Shown: piece by piece, positions 34,081 through 44,720 of the stretch
How the letters are laid out: each line of letters opens with the position of its first letter
Position numbering within the stretch: position 1 is the first letter of the stretch
Assembly (NCBI GenBank): GCA_020746875.1
Contig: JAGTJL010000009.1
Coordinates: 2,480,001-2,544,000 of the forward strand
Source of the DNA: Rhexocercosporidium sp. MPI-PUGE-AT-0058
Taxonomy: Eukaryota > Ascomycota > Leotiomycetes > Helotiales
Length of the DNA: 64,000 nucleotides
Reading direction: 5' to 3'
The notes under the pieces: model-generated
Databases searched by the model: none
Seen by the model: the letters and a program-made list of their open reading frames with translations, nothing else
What the model was told of the DNA's origin: nothing
Position numbers and translations under genes: made by a program

Positions 34081-34529
34081 TGGGGTTTTAAGCACGATGT
34101 GATGATTGCAAGCAGGGCAAGGTCTGGAGTGTGGAGTGTTGCTTACGGTCACATTCACGGTTGTAGAGGGCCAGAGGGCATTGACAGATCTGCAACTCAA
34201 ACTCATGACTGCCATAAATGTGCAAGTAAGGTCCAGTGATGTTTCAAAGTGCTCAACTATGTTGCAAGCAGCTCTAAATACCGTCTCCTTGTGTCACAAT
34301 CTCACTCTCGCCTCGTACATCAATCCTGCAAAGTGTCATGGGTAAAGGCTCCAGATCGCCTGCTTAGCTGTTGGCCCCACAACTCTACGTTCCTGCAAAG
34401 ATGAAACTATTCTTGTGTTGAGCCGTCCCTCCTAAATACAACAACATCACAAGCTAGTGAGTCTAACTTCATCTAACATTGACCACCTTATCATCCCTCT
34501 AGCTAACTAGCTACGCTAGAAAAGATACG
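34081..34529. other. Spacer and 5' UTR intron of copy E
   Basis: Contains the 3' UTR of copy D. A GTGAGT at 34457 with a CTAACAT branch and a CCTCTAG end at 34502 gives a 46-nt intron just before the ATG at 34530. No other gene is seen. Confidence 0.4.
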
Positions 34530-35143
34530 ATGTGTAACGGAGAACTCCTCATTCACGGATGTGGCTGCATCGAGTCCATCCAAGCCATTCCCTGCACCAA
34601 CTAAGCCCGAGGCATCTGCGACGGCTCTCCTACCGTGCTTATCGAACATCATCGCCACGGAAGCTTTCGCGATCCATGCTTCCGCCAGACTGGAGAAAAG
34701 ACTGCGAAGCACGCGCAGATCGTTTCTGACTTCCAAGCCAAGAATCCGGATGTCAAAATCAAGAAGTTATTCATCGCAGATGATGTTTCGGAGTCCAAAA
34801 TCCCCAAATACGTCATCTCCGATCCCTCGTCTTCAATTATCGCTGTCGCCACTTCTGATACTAAGAACAAGAAAGCCACTGCTATACAAGCCCTTGTGTC
34901 CGCCGTACAGGTCACTTTCTAGAACCTGGAGAAGAGCCCCGCCTCGAACGAAACATGACTTCAAAACTCTAGGGACCATTTGATTGAAGAGGTATCTGAG
35001 GGCAAAATGAGTCTTGATAACATAAAGAGGATGATGAGACTGTACAGTATGATGCCTGCTTGCAGGAGCTCGCTCAGGACGCCACTCAGTTTTTCGTGGC
35101 CAAGCTTCTTAAGGTCTGCGAAGATGTTATCTCGCGTCTGTGA
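34530..35143 (+). pseudogene. Cys-motif family copy E, in-frame TAA and later frameshifts
   Basis: The ATG at 34530 reads MCNGELLIHGCGCIESIQAI and a Cys at residue 22, aligning without gaps to copy D. A TAA at 34602-34604 follows, while the same frame continues ARGICDG, a His-rich piece and DPC, then about 85 more codons (KTAKHAQIVSDFQAKNPDVK) to a TAG at 34920. Helical protein-like sequence resumes in another frame, YDACLQELAQDATQFF then VAKLLKVCEDVISRL, ending at 35143. The early stop is in the Cys region, as in copy A. With the later frame changes I call it a pseudogene. Its spliced leader is intact. Confidence 0.6.
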
Positions 35144-35388
35144 AGGGGATACGCTGTTGGAAGACTGGACTCGAAGACCTTTAAAGGGAACGGTTGGTGT
35201 GGAGGGCAAATGGAGGTCGTCGCATCACAGCAATCGTCCAAGCAAAACGGAAATGGCAGATTGAAATCGCATATAAGAACAAAGCTGTGAAGTTCATGTG
35301 AAACCCTAACATTACATTCCTACCCTGAAGCTCTGTCTAATACTCCTCTGATTCTTTTGATCACTTCCCATCCTCAGAATTACTCTCC

Positions 35389-35840
35389 TCAACCCGCCCC
35401 CCCTCCTGAATCTGCACCCTAGCTTTCAAAATCTTAATCTTCTTATCCTTCTCCACATGCTCTGGCCTAGCTTCTTTTAACTCCTTCCCACCCACCTTAA
35501 CTAGAATTCGCAGCTTACCCATCTCGCCTTCGATACCAATGGCTTGTTTTTGTTGACATGAACTGTATATCAGATGTTGACGTTTCCCGGATCCACAGAA
35601 GCCTTGATTGCCATAGGAACCGGCGAGCGAAAAGTCTGAGATGGGGAGAATATGATTACCATTTGTTTGATATAGTTGCTAAGTCTTTGTATGCTTAATG
35701 AAGTAGACTAAGAGTTCTTTTGGGAAGAGTCTTGCCGGTGGAGGTTGCGACTTACAATATTACCTCTGCGCTTTCACATGCGGAGACTGCGTCAAGTTCG
35801 TTCGAGATGTGACGCATGCTGCCGGTACTGGAGATGCCAT
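35389..35840 (-). pseudogene. Minus-strand gene relic of unknown family inside the cluster
   Basis: On the minus strand a coding-like piece at about 35835-35756 (SMRHISNELDAVSACESAEV) ends at a GTAAGT. A 77-nt intron (35679-35755) joins it in frame to NYIKQMVIIFSPSQTFRSP and MAIKASVDPGNVN, ending at a TGA at 35570. Beyond the TGA another frame stays open to 35389 with good protein character (IGIEGEMGKLRILVKVGGKE, then a Lys/Glu-rich part). I read this as one gene broken by a frameshift or stop, or possibly a small working gene ending at 35570. The family is not recognised and it shows no Cys motif. It lies opposite in orientation to the cluster around it. Confidence 0.4.
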
Positions 35841-36508
35841 AGATTTGGCAATAGATGGGGGGAAATAATGTAGGACTTAGGACTTACTACATCTGACAAT
35901 TTTCTTGGTGTTGGAGTTTGAAAAGTCGGCCGAGAGCTGTCGTTTGAAACTTTCCTCTTTGAGAGGTTTCAGATGTTGTTGGCTGGATCTCGCTTAATCA
36001 GCTGCACTAAAATAATCAATAAGTCTTTCTTGGCACACAGCATAGTGAGAATGTCATGATAGTTCTCAATACTATACAAGAAGCTTGATCTGCTGTCTCA
36101 TGGTTACAGGCTTGTTGAGGATACCAGATAGAACATTTAAAATGCGACCTTAAAGTGCAAAAGGAGGGGTCACTTTTTCTTCACTATTGGAGCTATTCAC
36201 CTTTCCTAAAATATTCACTGCACTTGCATGAAGCTTAATCTTCCCACTTCAATTAATAAGAAGCTTCTTAGAACTTGGCAAAAACTCCTACCCGATTTAA
36301 CGACGACAGACTCAACACCGCACAGCACCGTACAAAAAGCGTTCTGCAATGGAGAATTCCTCTTCAACCTCAAAAAATTTCCGTATGAGCTCGGTCTCCG
36401 TATTCCACACACGCCTGGCCTCACCTCACCCACCTCACCTCACTTGAACAACAACAACATCAATAAACCCGAGCGCAGAATATACACGTCTAGTTAATCG
36501 CCTTCACC
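35841..36508. other. Upstream region of copy F
   Basis: No firm gene. A minus-strand piece at about 35915-35990 (KEESFKRQLSADFSNSNTKK) may be another exon of the relic at 35389-35840. The last 150 bases are the leader of copy F. Confidence 0.35.
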
Positions 36509-37250
36509 ATGACAACCCGGATTGTCTGGACCTTCAGTTGCGGCCACAAGACATCCCAATTCGAGGATCAGAATGGTGCTTCTGTGGACTTCGAAAGCCA
36601 ACCGATCCGGAGGAACGAGCGCCAACCTGTTCATTATAAATGCCCGAAGTGCATTGAAGCTGGAAGTGACGCTGTTTCAATGGAGGAGGCGAGGAGGAGA
36701 AGGCGAGCAGGGCTCTTCTGACGTACCAGGCCCAGGCAGACTTCATCAAGACGCAGATCAAAAAGGTTGACGGCGACAAAGAGTAAGCCTTTTGAAAATA
36801 TTGTATGACATCGTTGCGGAGGTTGCTAATCATGAGCCTAGCCTGTTTGCAAGCCTCGATCGAACGCTACAAGCCTGTCAAATCATATGGGCTGACCAAG
36901 TCATGGCTCTGGAGAAAAGCATCACCGCAAAGCCTGAATCAATCTCAAGCTCTGCATATACTGAATGTTTCGACACAGCCGTCAAGAAACTGCGATTGTT
37001 TCACAGTGGAACGATTGCTAAGCACAAACGGTTACTCAGCGTTGCATGTGGTAAGGGCGGTTTTAATAATTTTCAACGCGCCCGGCAGCAAGCTTTGATG
37101 GATAAAGCAAGAGAATGGGCCAAGGTTCTGGAGAAAATGGAACAGGTGAAGGCTGATTTTAGAGCTAAGGTCAAAGACAACCTCGAGGAAATGGATGTGC
37201 TTTTCGAGAACACGTGGAACAAAGCTGTGGAATTGATGATGGAGAATTAG
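36509..37250 (+). CDS. Cys-motif family copy F with a helical tail; one frameshift in exon 1
   Basis: The ATG at 36509 starts MTTRIVWTFSCGHKTSQFED, with Cys-Gly-His in place of Cys-Gly-Cys, then a His and HYKCPKCIEAG. About 60 codons in, within a purine-rich GAGGAGGCGAGGAGGAG stretch near 36690, the reading must move to another frame to continue as KASRALLTYQAQADFIKTQI up to a GTAAGC at 36783. A 59-nt intron (36783-36841, CTAAT branch) joins in frame to exon 2, which reads LFASLDRTLQACQIIWADQV and about 110 more helix-rich residues to 37250. The frameshift looks like loss of one base in a repetitive tract: a recent mutation or a sequence error, less likely programmed shifting. Otherwise the gene is whole, about 225 residues. 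I infer a zinc-binding head with a coiled-coil-like tail. Confidence 0.55.
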
Positions 37251-38137
37251 GTTTATACGCGTTCATTTCGGAGGGGGCAGATATGAGCGGGCCAGCTGGT
37301 ATAGTAGTTATTTACTGGAAGGGGGCACGAGTCGGATTCTGGGTATCTGCATATTCGCGGGACCACCAAATGGGAGCTTCTGCGCTCAAGCGTAGGGAAG
37401 GAGTGCCTACAAAAATTCAATGCAATAGAACTTCATCACGCCGACTTTTTAGGGCCGCATCTTCATGAGGGAGCCTGGGTGTATTGAGTGAAGAGCTAGT
37501 CCTGCTAGCGGGTTCAAAATACCGGCCTGAGGATGTGCATTCAGGGTGTACAGTGTTGAATGTAGGCAAAAACAAAGTGTTTCTGAAAGTAATGCAAAGA
37601 TGACATGTTTCAAGTCTTCAATTTGCAGTGCTGCATGCGACTCTGAACCCAATTCCTAGCAAAGAAGGTACGTGATGTATTGCACGACAGCGGAACTGAA
37701 TAGGCGAATGAGCTTACTTGCCTAAGGAGACATTGATGTTGTCAGACAGACGCTGATAGTCAAAAGAGCGCAACTTGATGTATGAATGGCTTTGAAGTCC
37801 CTGGGTCAGCTCTATGGGTTTTAGCTTGGAACATCTGGCCCACCTGATCATCCACAGAAGTGACTTGGCTGTGCCTAACTTGTCAAGATGCTTCTGTCAA
37901 TCATTCCAGAAAATTGGGTCGTGTAGAAAATGACAAGAGGAAGCGAGTAAATTCGTACATATTGGGTATCTCTAAGTCTCTCTATCCTGTGCTATCTATA
38001 TATGGGTAAGGAAATCTCCACGTTTATCAAGATGGCAGGGAAGGAACTAATCTTCCAGTCCACCAGACGCCTCCAAGCCATGCATATGCATATGCTAGTG
38101 TTTGAACCTTACCAGTTTATCATCTCTGCACAGGACT
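37251..38137. other. Intergenic region, no gene seen
   Basis: Convergent spacer between the cluster and ERS1. Only short frames without protein character. Confidence 0.5.
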
Positions 38138-39044
38138 CTATTCAATCCTCGTCTCCCTCTCACCCAACAAGGGATCAACTTCCCCATCCTCATCGAAATC
38201 CTTCCCATGTTTCGCGTATATGAAGTAATGCTGAGCGATGAAAATGACATCGAAGAACACACTGATGTTTCCCAGAGCCAGCTTGACTGGATTTCCCGTT
38301 ATTCCAGCCCAGTCCCCTTGTAGATAGCTATCGATTCCAAGCTGCAGAATTGACAGGATGCCGCCTACAAAATCGAAAAGCATGCCTTCGATCGACCAAC
38401 CAACTGTGGACTTATTCTTGTAGTTCGTGATGACTTGAGGAGTATATTTGACGAGAGTGATGAAGAGTTTGACGTAAGATATGGCGTAGATCTGCGTAGA
38501 CTTTGGTTAGATATTCCTGCGCGTAGTATGCAGGCTGTGGAATTTTACTTACCACATCGATCCATGCCCACCCGGTCATTACATCCTCATCATGTCTAGC
38601 TGCAACGATCGTTGCTACAATAGCTACTCCAACGAAGCTTCCAAAGAACACACCCAGTATAGGTTTGCTTGGTCTTGCACCTGGATCTCTTCTTGATCTC
38701 TTGTTGAAGCCCCAGAGAGAAGGAACAAATTGTGTCAGAAGCAAGGCGCTCAGGACAACCGCATGCGCCGCGAAAGCTAGGTCGTTGAACTTGACAGTCG
38801 GCGCAAGTCCATGGTGCCTGATGGCATACTCCTCCCGTATTCTAGGCGAGTATAGAAATGCTGCATTCGATATGAAGTATGCGACGAAGCCAAGGATGTT
38901 AACAGTCGGGAAATCGATCGTACAGCCACTTGTGGAACGTCGGCGGTAGTTAAGGATCGGCTGCGGGTAGAAGGACAGGGACCAGCATGTTGTGTAAATC
39001 CAGCCGAAGGACCAAGACAAGATGGCGAGAAAAGAGAGCGCCAT
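38138..39044 (-). CDS. ERS1: Cystinosin-family lysosomal/vacuolar PQ-loop transporter (ERS1)
   Basis: Two exons, 38553-39044 and 38138-38491, are joined over a 61-nt intron (GTAAGT...GCAG) in phase 0, giving 281 residues. The family exports cystine from the lysosome or vacuole with protons; yeast Ers1 is the fungal member. The first PQ-loop (SLSFYPQPILNYRRRST) is near residue 22 and the second (YTPQVITNYKNKSTVGW) is just after the intron. The usual seven hydrophobic segments can be picked out. The segments between match cystinosin order (LGFVAYFISNAAFLYSP, then FNDLAFAAHAVVLSALLLTQ). The ATG at 39044 places the first membrane segment at once and fits the family. It is divergent from the 2EXR gene across 312 bases. 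Confidence 0.9.
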
Positions 39045-39356
39045 GTTTGGCAGTTGTGTTATTGAATCATGGGAGGCCTGAAAGAGAGAAACCAAGAATA
39101 GGGAGTTGACATGAAGTCTAAATTCGAGATCACAAGCCTCGAGCACGCGAGATTTGCTGACATAGCAAAATTTAAGGTTATCGGTTACATATCAACATCC
39201 CTGCAAGTGATATCGCCCGTCTTGGCGATCTAATCCCCAACCTCACTTCATCTATCAACACTCACTCCATTTGTCCGATTTCCAGTTTTCGCTCCTTTGT
39301 GAAAGTCTTGCATATTTCAAACTTGCTGGTGCACTACTCTAATAAGCATCAGGACA
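39045..39356. promoter_or_regulatory. Divergent promoter between ERS1 and the 2EXR gene
   Basis: The 312 bases between the two start codons must hold both promoters. No clear TATA element was identified. Confidence 0.4.
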
Positions 39357-40010
39357 ATGATTTCCTTTACCGATCTTCCAGGAGAAATTCGCAACAATAT
39401 ATATAACTATCTACTCATACTTCCTACTCTTTCGACCCCTCGTCTCCTTGGTGACCCTTCTCTATATCCACAGATTCTATCTGTCTGCCGGCAGGTCCAT
39501 AAAGAAGCCAAGCAGATCCTCTACGGCTGCAATACATTCCTCGCACACTCCAATCTTCTTGGGGAGATGCCCCGTCTTCGGTCGAACTACGACACCTTTC
39601 ACGCTCGAAATCTGATATCCTTAATCCGACGTTTCCATATCCGCATACGCCTAGACTGTGATCCGAATTTCTCTTCGGACAAGGCTACAAGATCATTCAC
39701 AGGTGTAGAAGAGCTATCTATCGAGGTGTTCCAGGCGCAGTTTGGGAGCTCGGATCATAAAGTGTTGAAGCTGTTTGAGGGCGTACGCGGTGTAAGACGG
39801 GCAAGGATTTATGGGAGTGTGACCGCATTCCCAGAATATGTGGAATGGTTGCAGTTTTCGATGCAGACTCCGGAAGGGATAGACGTCGAAGTGTTTGACA
39901 GGGAGAGGGTGGGAGCCCAGGTGAGACCTTACAATATTTGGATCGTCAGTGAAACTGGGACCCAGTGTGTTCATGTGGCTAACTGATGTTTCTAGCATGG
40001 TGGACGATGA
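39357..40010 (+). CDS. F-box-like (2EXR-type) protein
   Basis: Exon 39357-39920 and a five-codon exon 39996-40010 are joined over a 75-nt intron (GTGAGA, CTAACTGA branch, TTCTAG), giving 192 residues. The start MISFTDLPGEIRNNIYNYLL is the Leu-Pro-x-Glu-Ile-Arg-x-x-Ile-Tyr signature of fungal 2EXR/F-box-like proteins. ILSVCRQVHKEAKQILYGCN follows, the usual second conserved block (residues about 41-61). Such proteins are numerous in filamentous ascomycetes and may act as substrate adaptors for SCF ubiquitin ligases, but binding to Skp1 is not shown for most. The C-terminal half (IEVFQAQF, VRRARIYGSV) is less conserved. Confidence 0.7.
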
Positions 40011-40777
40011 ATGCCCTCCGGAATGACTCAACGAAATGTCGTTGAAGAGTTAGGAGCTCTGTGTCGTATGAATCGGAATGTTTGTCGAAGCCCAAGCCGG
40101 TGTTCATCCGCGAGCTCTATGATTGGTGCAGGGCGACTAGGGCTCTGAAGTACAAAAGACGGAAACCTAGCTGCTTTGATCTATGAGATCGCGCTGCCAA
40201 TATATATGTTGCCTCGCTTAGCTCTCGCTTGAGGGCGACAACGCTCTTCGCCTATCGTCGAGCGAGGCGATACGGCATTTGTGATTCATCCCGGGCGCGC
40301 ACTTATTTCATATACTAATTTGGCCTAGCATTTGGCTTTTGTAGAACCTAGAAGCACTTAATCTCGACCTCCTGATCCCGCCCTCCACCAGATTTTCTTC
40401 GAGACACTTTCGAGAATAACTTCGATACATTTCAAGTCCAAGCTTGCTCTGCAGCTCCATTGGTATCACTCGAAGACACACCATCTATAAAATTGTACTC
40501 TGTTGAATCCAACAACCATTTACTTGCAAAGCAACTCTTGCGATCCTTCGTTTCGAAGTAATATACGTACGTTGCAAGTTCGAGTTCGCCTGCCTAAAGT
40601 CTTGATTGATCCTGTACTAATCATGTTCCCTCACCAGACACGACATCCAAATTGACCGTTCTCAAAAGAGAAGCCTCCCACAAGTTCTTTGACTTCGCCT
40701 TTGAGCGAGGAAGCGGAGGAGAACATCAATCGTGAGCAGGAGGCTGACGACGACAGGAGGAGCCCTTGATAGAGATA
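40011..40777. other. Intergenic region, no gene seen
   Basis: Contains the 3' UTR of the short 2EXR gene and the upstream region of the long 2EXR relic. Confidence 0.5.
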
Positions 40778-42340
40778 ATGCAGAGGAAGAGGAATATGCA
40801 CCCTGAAGATGAAGACGCAGAAGTCGCGGAGGCAGAAGCTGCGGATGCCGAGACTGAGCGTAGTCCATCGCCCGATGTATCAAGAGCTTCTGCTCTTGCT
40901 GAAGTCTATCGTATGGCCTCGCTGCTCAATTTGGAGGTCGTCGAGCCACGGAACGGTTTAGATCACTCTGCATTGTTTCTCGAAAATCTGCCGCTTGAGA
41001 TTCATCAAATGGTCTACGAACAATTGCTGGTCAACCCAATCCTCGGTGGTATTACCTCCATCAGCAAATACCAGGTGTATGGTGCCAACACCAAATACGA
41101 TTTGTGGCGAGCCATTCTAAGAGTCAACGAGCAGATCCACGAAGAAGCCACCCACAGCATTTATACTACAAACACGTTCTACATGGAATGCCTTCCTGTT
41201 CGCGGGCCTAGCCCAAATGTCTATGGCCGAGTCAATCTATCACTATTAACCCGGTACTTTGACAATGCCTTCGAATGGTTTCTCTTCCTTCGAAATGCAA
41301 CGGTCTTCTCAAATGTCTACAACTGGAAATTTGCCATGAGTGTCATAGCTTGGAATGGTTACGTCCTGAATTATCCTGGAGCTTTTTCGAGATCTGCCGT
41401 GCGATTAGTCGTGGCTCGCTGCCTACCCCGCTTGAGGTGGCCAATCTTCCAAAAGGCATCGAGGACTAGATCTTCGAGTACTAGAACATGACCGCAGCTC
41501 TTGCTCCTCTCAAGCTCTTGCGAAGTATTAGAGGCTTCGATACGTGTGTCAAAGGTAGATTCGACATTTGGGACGCCACTAATTTCGACATACCGGACGC
41601 CATTGATCAAGATGAAGATGCTCTAGGATTTGTTTCTCACATGCAGGAACATCCGGCTCTTGAGGATGAATTGTCACTCTTAGTACAAAGCCTAGAACCT
41701 GTCGAAAAAAACGTCCAAGATGTACGTAACCCTATTGTTGTACGCCCAGTCGTTCGAGACGTTGGAGCCCTTCAAGACCGAGCGCACATTCGCTCTACAG
41801 TACTTGAAACCCCAGTATCAGCGGATGTCGACAGCTGCTTCCCACCTAGTTGAATTGGTCAAGGATGAGAAGCACTCAGGTGTTATCTTTGACTGCTATG
41901 GCTATAGGATAGAGGATACTGAGGAGAGCCTCGCCAAGTGCTCACTGGCCGTGCTGCTTCTAGAGGAGTATAATGCATCGTTCAGTCGAGACGTCCCGTT
42001 CCACATCAAATCAATTATGTGTCAAAACCTGGCCTACTACAAGCGGATATACTCCGAATATGGCGTCAGTGCCACGCTCAAGGACCAACTAAACACTACC
42101 ATAGAGATCCGAAATATCAATGGTTTTATTCAAGACTACAAGCTTGCTGTTGATATACTTGATATCCTGTGCCTTAAGATCCGGCACGCACAAAAGGAGT
42201 TGCTCAAGTGGGATCCTGAGACTCTTGACGATCGACGATGCTCGATCAATCCGGAGCTGGAGCGTTCTGAGGACATGATCCAATGGGAAGGTCAACAAGC
42301 CAGACATGGACCCGATGGAGTTCGATTACGATTTCCGTGA
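40778..42340 (+). pseudogene. Pseudogene of a long 2EXR/F-box-like protein
   Basis: Starting near the ATG at 40778, an acidic leader is followed by LFLENLPLEIHQMVYEQLLV near 40975-41035, a 2EXR signature, and ILRVNEQIHEEATHSIYTTN. Near 41390 the frame must shift to read ICRAISRGSLPTPLEVANLP. That frame meets TAG at about 41467 and again about 15 bases later before continuing TAALAPLKLLRSIRGFD. Near 41715 a further shift enters LLYAQSFETLEPFKTERTF, and a long helical C-terminal part runs to 42340 (for example ESLAKCSLAVLLLEEYNASF). Short additional out-of-frame pieces reach about 42470. At least two frameshifts and two stops mean the gene is dead, though order and length of a family protein are preserved. 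It is a distant relative of the gene at 39357. Confidence 0.7.
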
Positions 42341-43426
42341 GGGTACCTGTGACGAGTCCAGCGATGATTCAGGGGATACTTGAGCACACGACGGCGACAG
42401 ATTACAGCGATCCACCAGAATCCGACGACCTTAAATATATCGCTGAGGAGTCAGTGCAGTGATGGAGACGGGCTAGACGGCGACATCAGCGACGATTCAG
42501 CTCATAATGAGATCTCGAACCTAGTTGCTGGTCTTTCAACAAAGCTAGACATACAGACCAAAGCGGGATAGAAGGTGATAGTGGTGACGAACAGGGTACC
42601 TCGTTCATCCAGCAGTCTTCTACAATTTGACTCGCAGTCCATTTTTTCTCTTTTTTAACACAAAATTTGTCAATTCAATGACTCCAACGAAGTCATTTGT
42701 AAATTATCTCAACATGAACAGTATTTCGCATTTACAGTGACAGATTCACGCCTTGAAATTTGTTTCGCAGATATTGAGGCAATGTTTAATCCAAAACTCT
42801 TCCAGTTTTAGCGAGTCGTCGCACGGATCCCTACACATATTCTTCAACGCTAAAGAACTTGAGAGGAAGAATCTCCATCTGAACAGTGCCCAAAAATCGC
42901 AGTTTAATACAAATTCCAACAGAATTTACAGAAGCTCAGAAAGGCTGTCCCGGATCGGTAAACAGCGCGCTCGCTACAGTAGCATGAAAACAACCCCTTC
43001 CCACGGGCTGTTCAACAAGCGAGCTTACTTTTCTCCTGATTTTCGCATGAGAGTTCCACACAAACCTGCTTGAAATGCCCTAGTGAAGGGTTGCTATCAA
43101 GGCTGTACAAATCATTGGCTGGTTCAGTTACACAAACCAGGGGAACAGAAAAGAGGCGTCCGGTCCAGCCACACGGCAATAAAATGCACCAATCAGCCTT
43201 TCCCGCATGGGTCCAAGCCCCAAAGAGAGGATGACAGCTGAGCGAAGGATCAAGTGGGGGCGGTTTCCGTAACGCGAGGAAGATATTGCTCCTGAGATTA
43301 TCGTGGCTTTTTCGTTCATTTCTTTCTTTCTTCCTATCTCTCCTCGAAATTTTGACCTTTTTACGACGAATTTGACTGCGATCTAATGTATCACCAGCAA
43401 TAGTCAAACCAACAAGGAGCTGCAAT
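42341..43426. other. Intergenic region, no complete gene seen
   Basis: The first 130 bases hold the acidic tail remains of the 2EXR relic. The rest is AT-rich noncoding sequence and the promoter of the PAN-like gene. Confidence 0.5.
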
Positions 43427-44370
43427 ATGTCCTACCCCGCGACTGAAGGCTTACAGCATATCGCACATGATCAATATTCAGGGCTTTATCATGATGATCG
43501 CGTCGCGTACCAGCGCGATGGGATCCAAGCATATGACAAACAGGCGCTGACATATTCCCAAGCACCTGAGCACTACGAGCCCGTTAATGGCCAGCTTCCA
43601 AAGAAGCGGATATGTGGATTGAGCAAGAAGACATTTCTTATTGTGCTTGCGGTAGTATTACTGGTGGTTTTGGCTGGTGCAGTGGGTGGAGGGGTTGGAG
43701 GTGCTCTGGCGGCCAAAAATAGCAACAAGTCTACAGAGTAAGTCTGATTCTGTCTGGCCAATCTTCCTTATACTTGGCAAGAAGGTTGTTAAAACCTTAT
43801 ACTAACTACTTATCTGACGGTAGTTCGCCTCCTGCTCAAAGCTCTGGTGCCCCGCTACCAGTCTCCACTTCATCCTCATCATCCGTCTCGGCACAATCCA
43901 CATTGTCTTCGACTTCATCTGGATCAACTTCCTCCACAACCACGACTTCCACACAATCCTCAACATCTACCGTCAGCACACCAACCACAACAGCCGCAGC
44001 TCTCACAGTCCTCGGCTGTCCTTCAGCAAATGGCACAAAATACACCCCTTCAGGAAGCACTTCGAGCTTTCTCAAATATTGTCAACAGGACCTACAATCC
44101 AGCGGCAGCGCTACCGTCGACATCCAATCTCGTATTCAACCGACGTTCGATGATTGCATCAATTCTTGCGCGGAATACACAGACAGCTGGATCGCCGGAG
44201 GGAGGGCAGGGGTTGGCCCTTGTGCAGGTGTCACGTTCAACGCGCTAATACCTGCCTGGACGTACAATAATTTACGATGCTTTCTGAAAGCTGAGAATGG
44301 TGGAGGACCGTTGACGTTCACAAGTCAGGTTTTGGAGAACGTCATGGCGAGTGCTTTGTTAATGACTTGA
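43427..44370 (+). CDS. Single-pass membrane protein with Ser/Thr stalk and PAN/Apple-like domain
   Basis: Exons 43427-43737 and 43824-44370 are joined over an 86-nt intron (GTAAGT...GGTAG), giving 285 residues. Residues 1-68 are polar and likely cytoplasmic, ending in a Lys/Arg cluster (PKKRICGLSKK). Residues 69-96 form a membrane segment (LIVLAVVLLVVLAGAVGGGV). A Ser/Thr-rich stalk from about 115 to 165 is probably O-glycosylated. The C-terminal domain has Cys residues spaced like a PAN/Apple fold (LGCPSANG, LKYCQQDL, FDDCINSC, GPCAGVTF, LRCFLK). This arrangement is common for fungal cell-surface proteins of unknown function; ligand binding through the PAN-like domain is inference. Confidence 0.75.
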
Positions 44371-44720
44371 ATGTTTTGAGGGCTTCATGACCTTTGGCGA
44401 TGGTATATACCCGATTAAGAATATGTTTAGAGCGAGTTCCTCTGTATTTCATACTTTACGGTGCAACTGTACAACAATACCCAGTTCCCTTACTCGACTA
44501 GATCTGCCCTGAGGAGCTTGGGAATAATATTGAGTATCTCGAACACTGTTTCCAGGTTATTTCGATTGATTGATGGCTTCTTCGAGCTGATGATCCAGAA
44601 CATTGGTCTTACTGGTATCATTAAGGAAGGGCACGACTTTGGAAAACCTCAAATGAGCAATCTGGTGGGGGAGGGAATCTTTTAGATTGTCTGGCAATGA
44701 AAGTCGCAATGCAATAGATT
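44371..44720. other. Convergent 3' region, no gene seen
   Basis: Spacer between two gene ends; presumably 3' UTRs. Confidence 0.4.

Noticed and set aside
40766..42340. Reading the long 2EXR gene as intact with small introns
   Set aside because: The gaps needed would be about 28 nt or less, and two TAG codons remain in conserved sequence.
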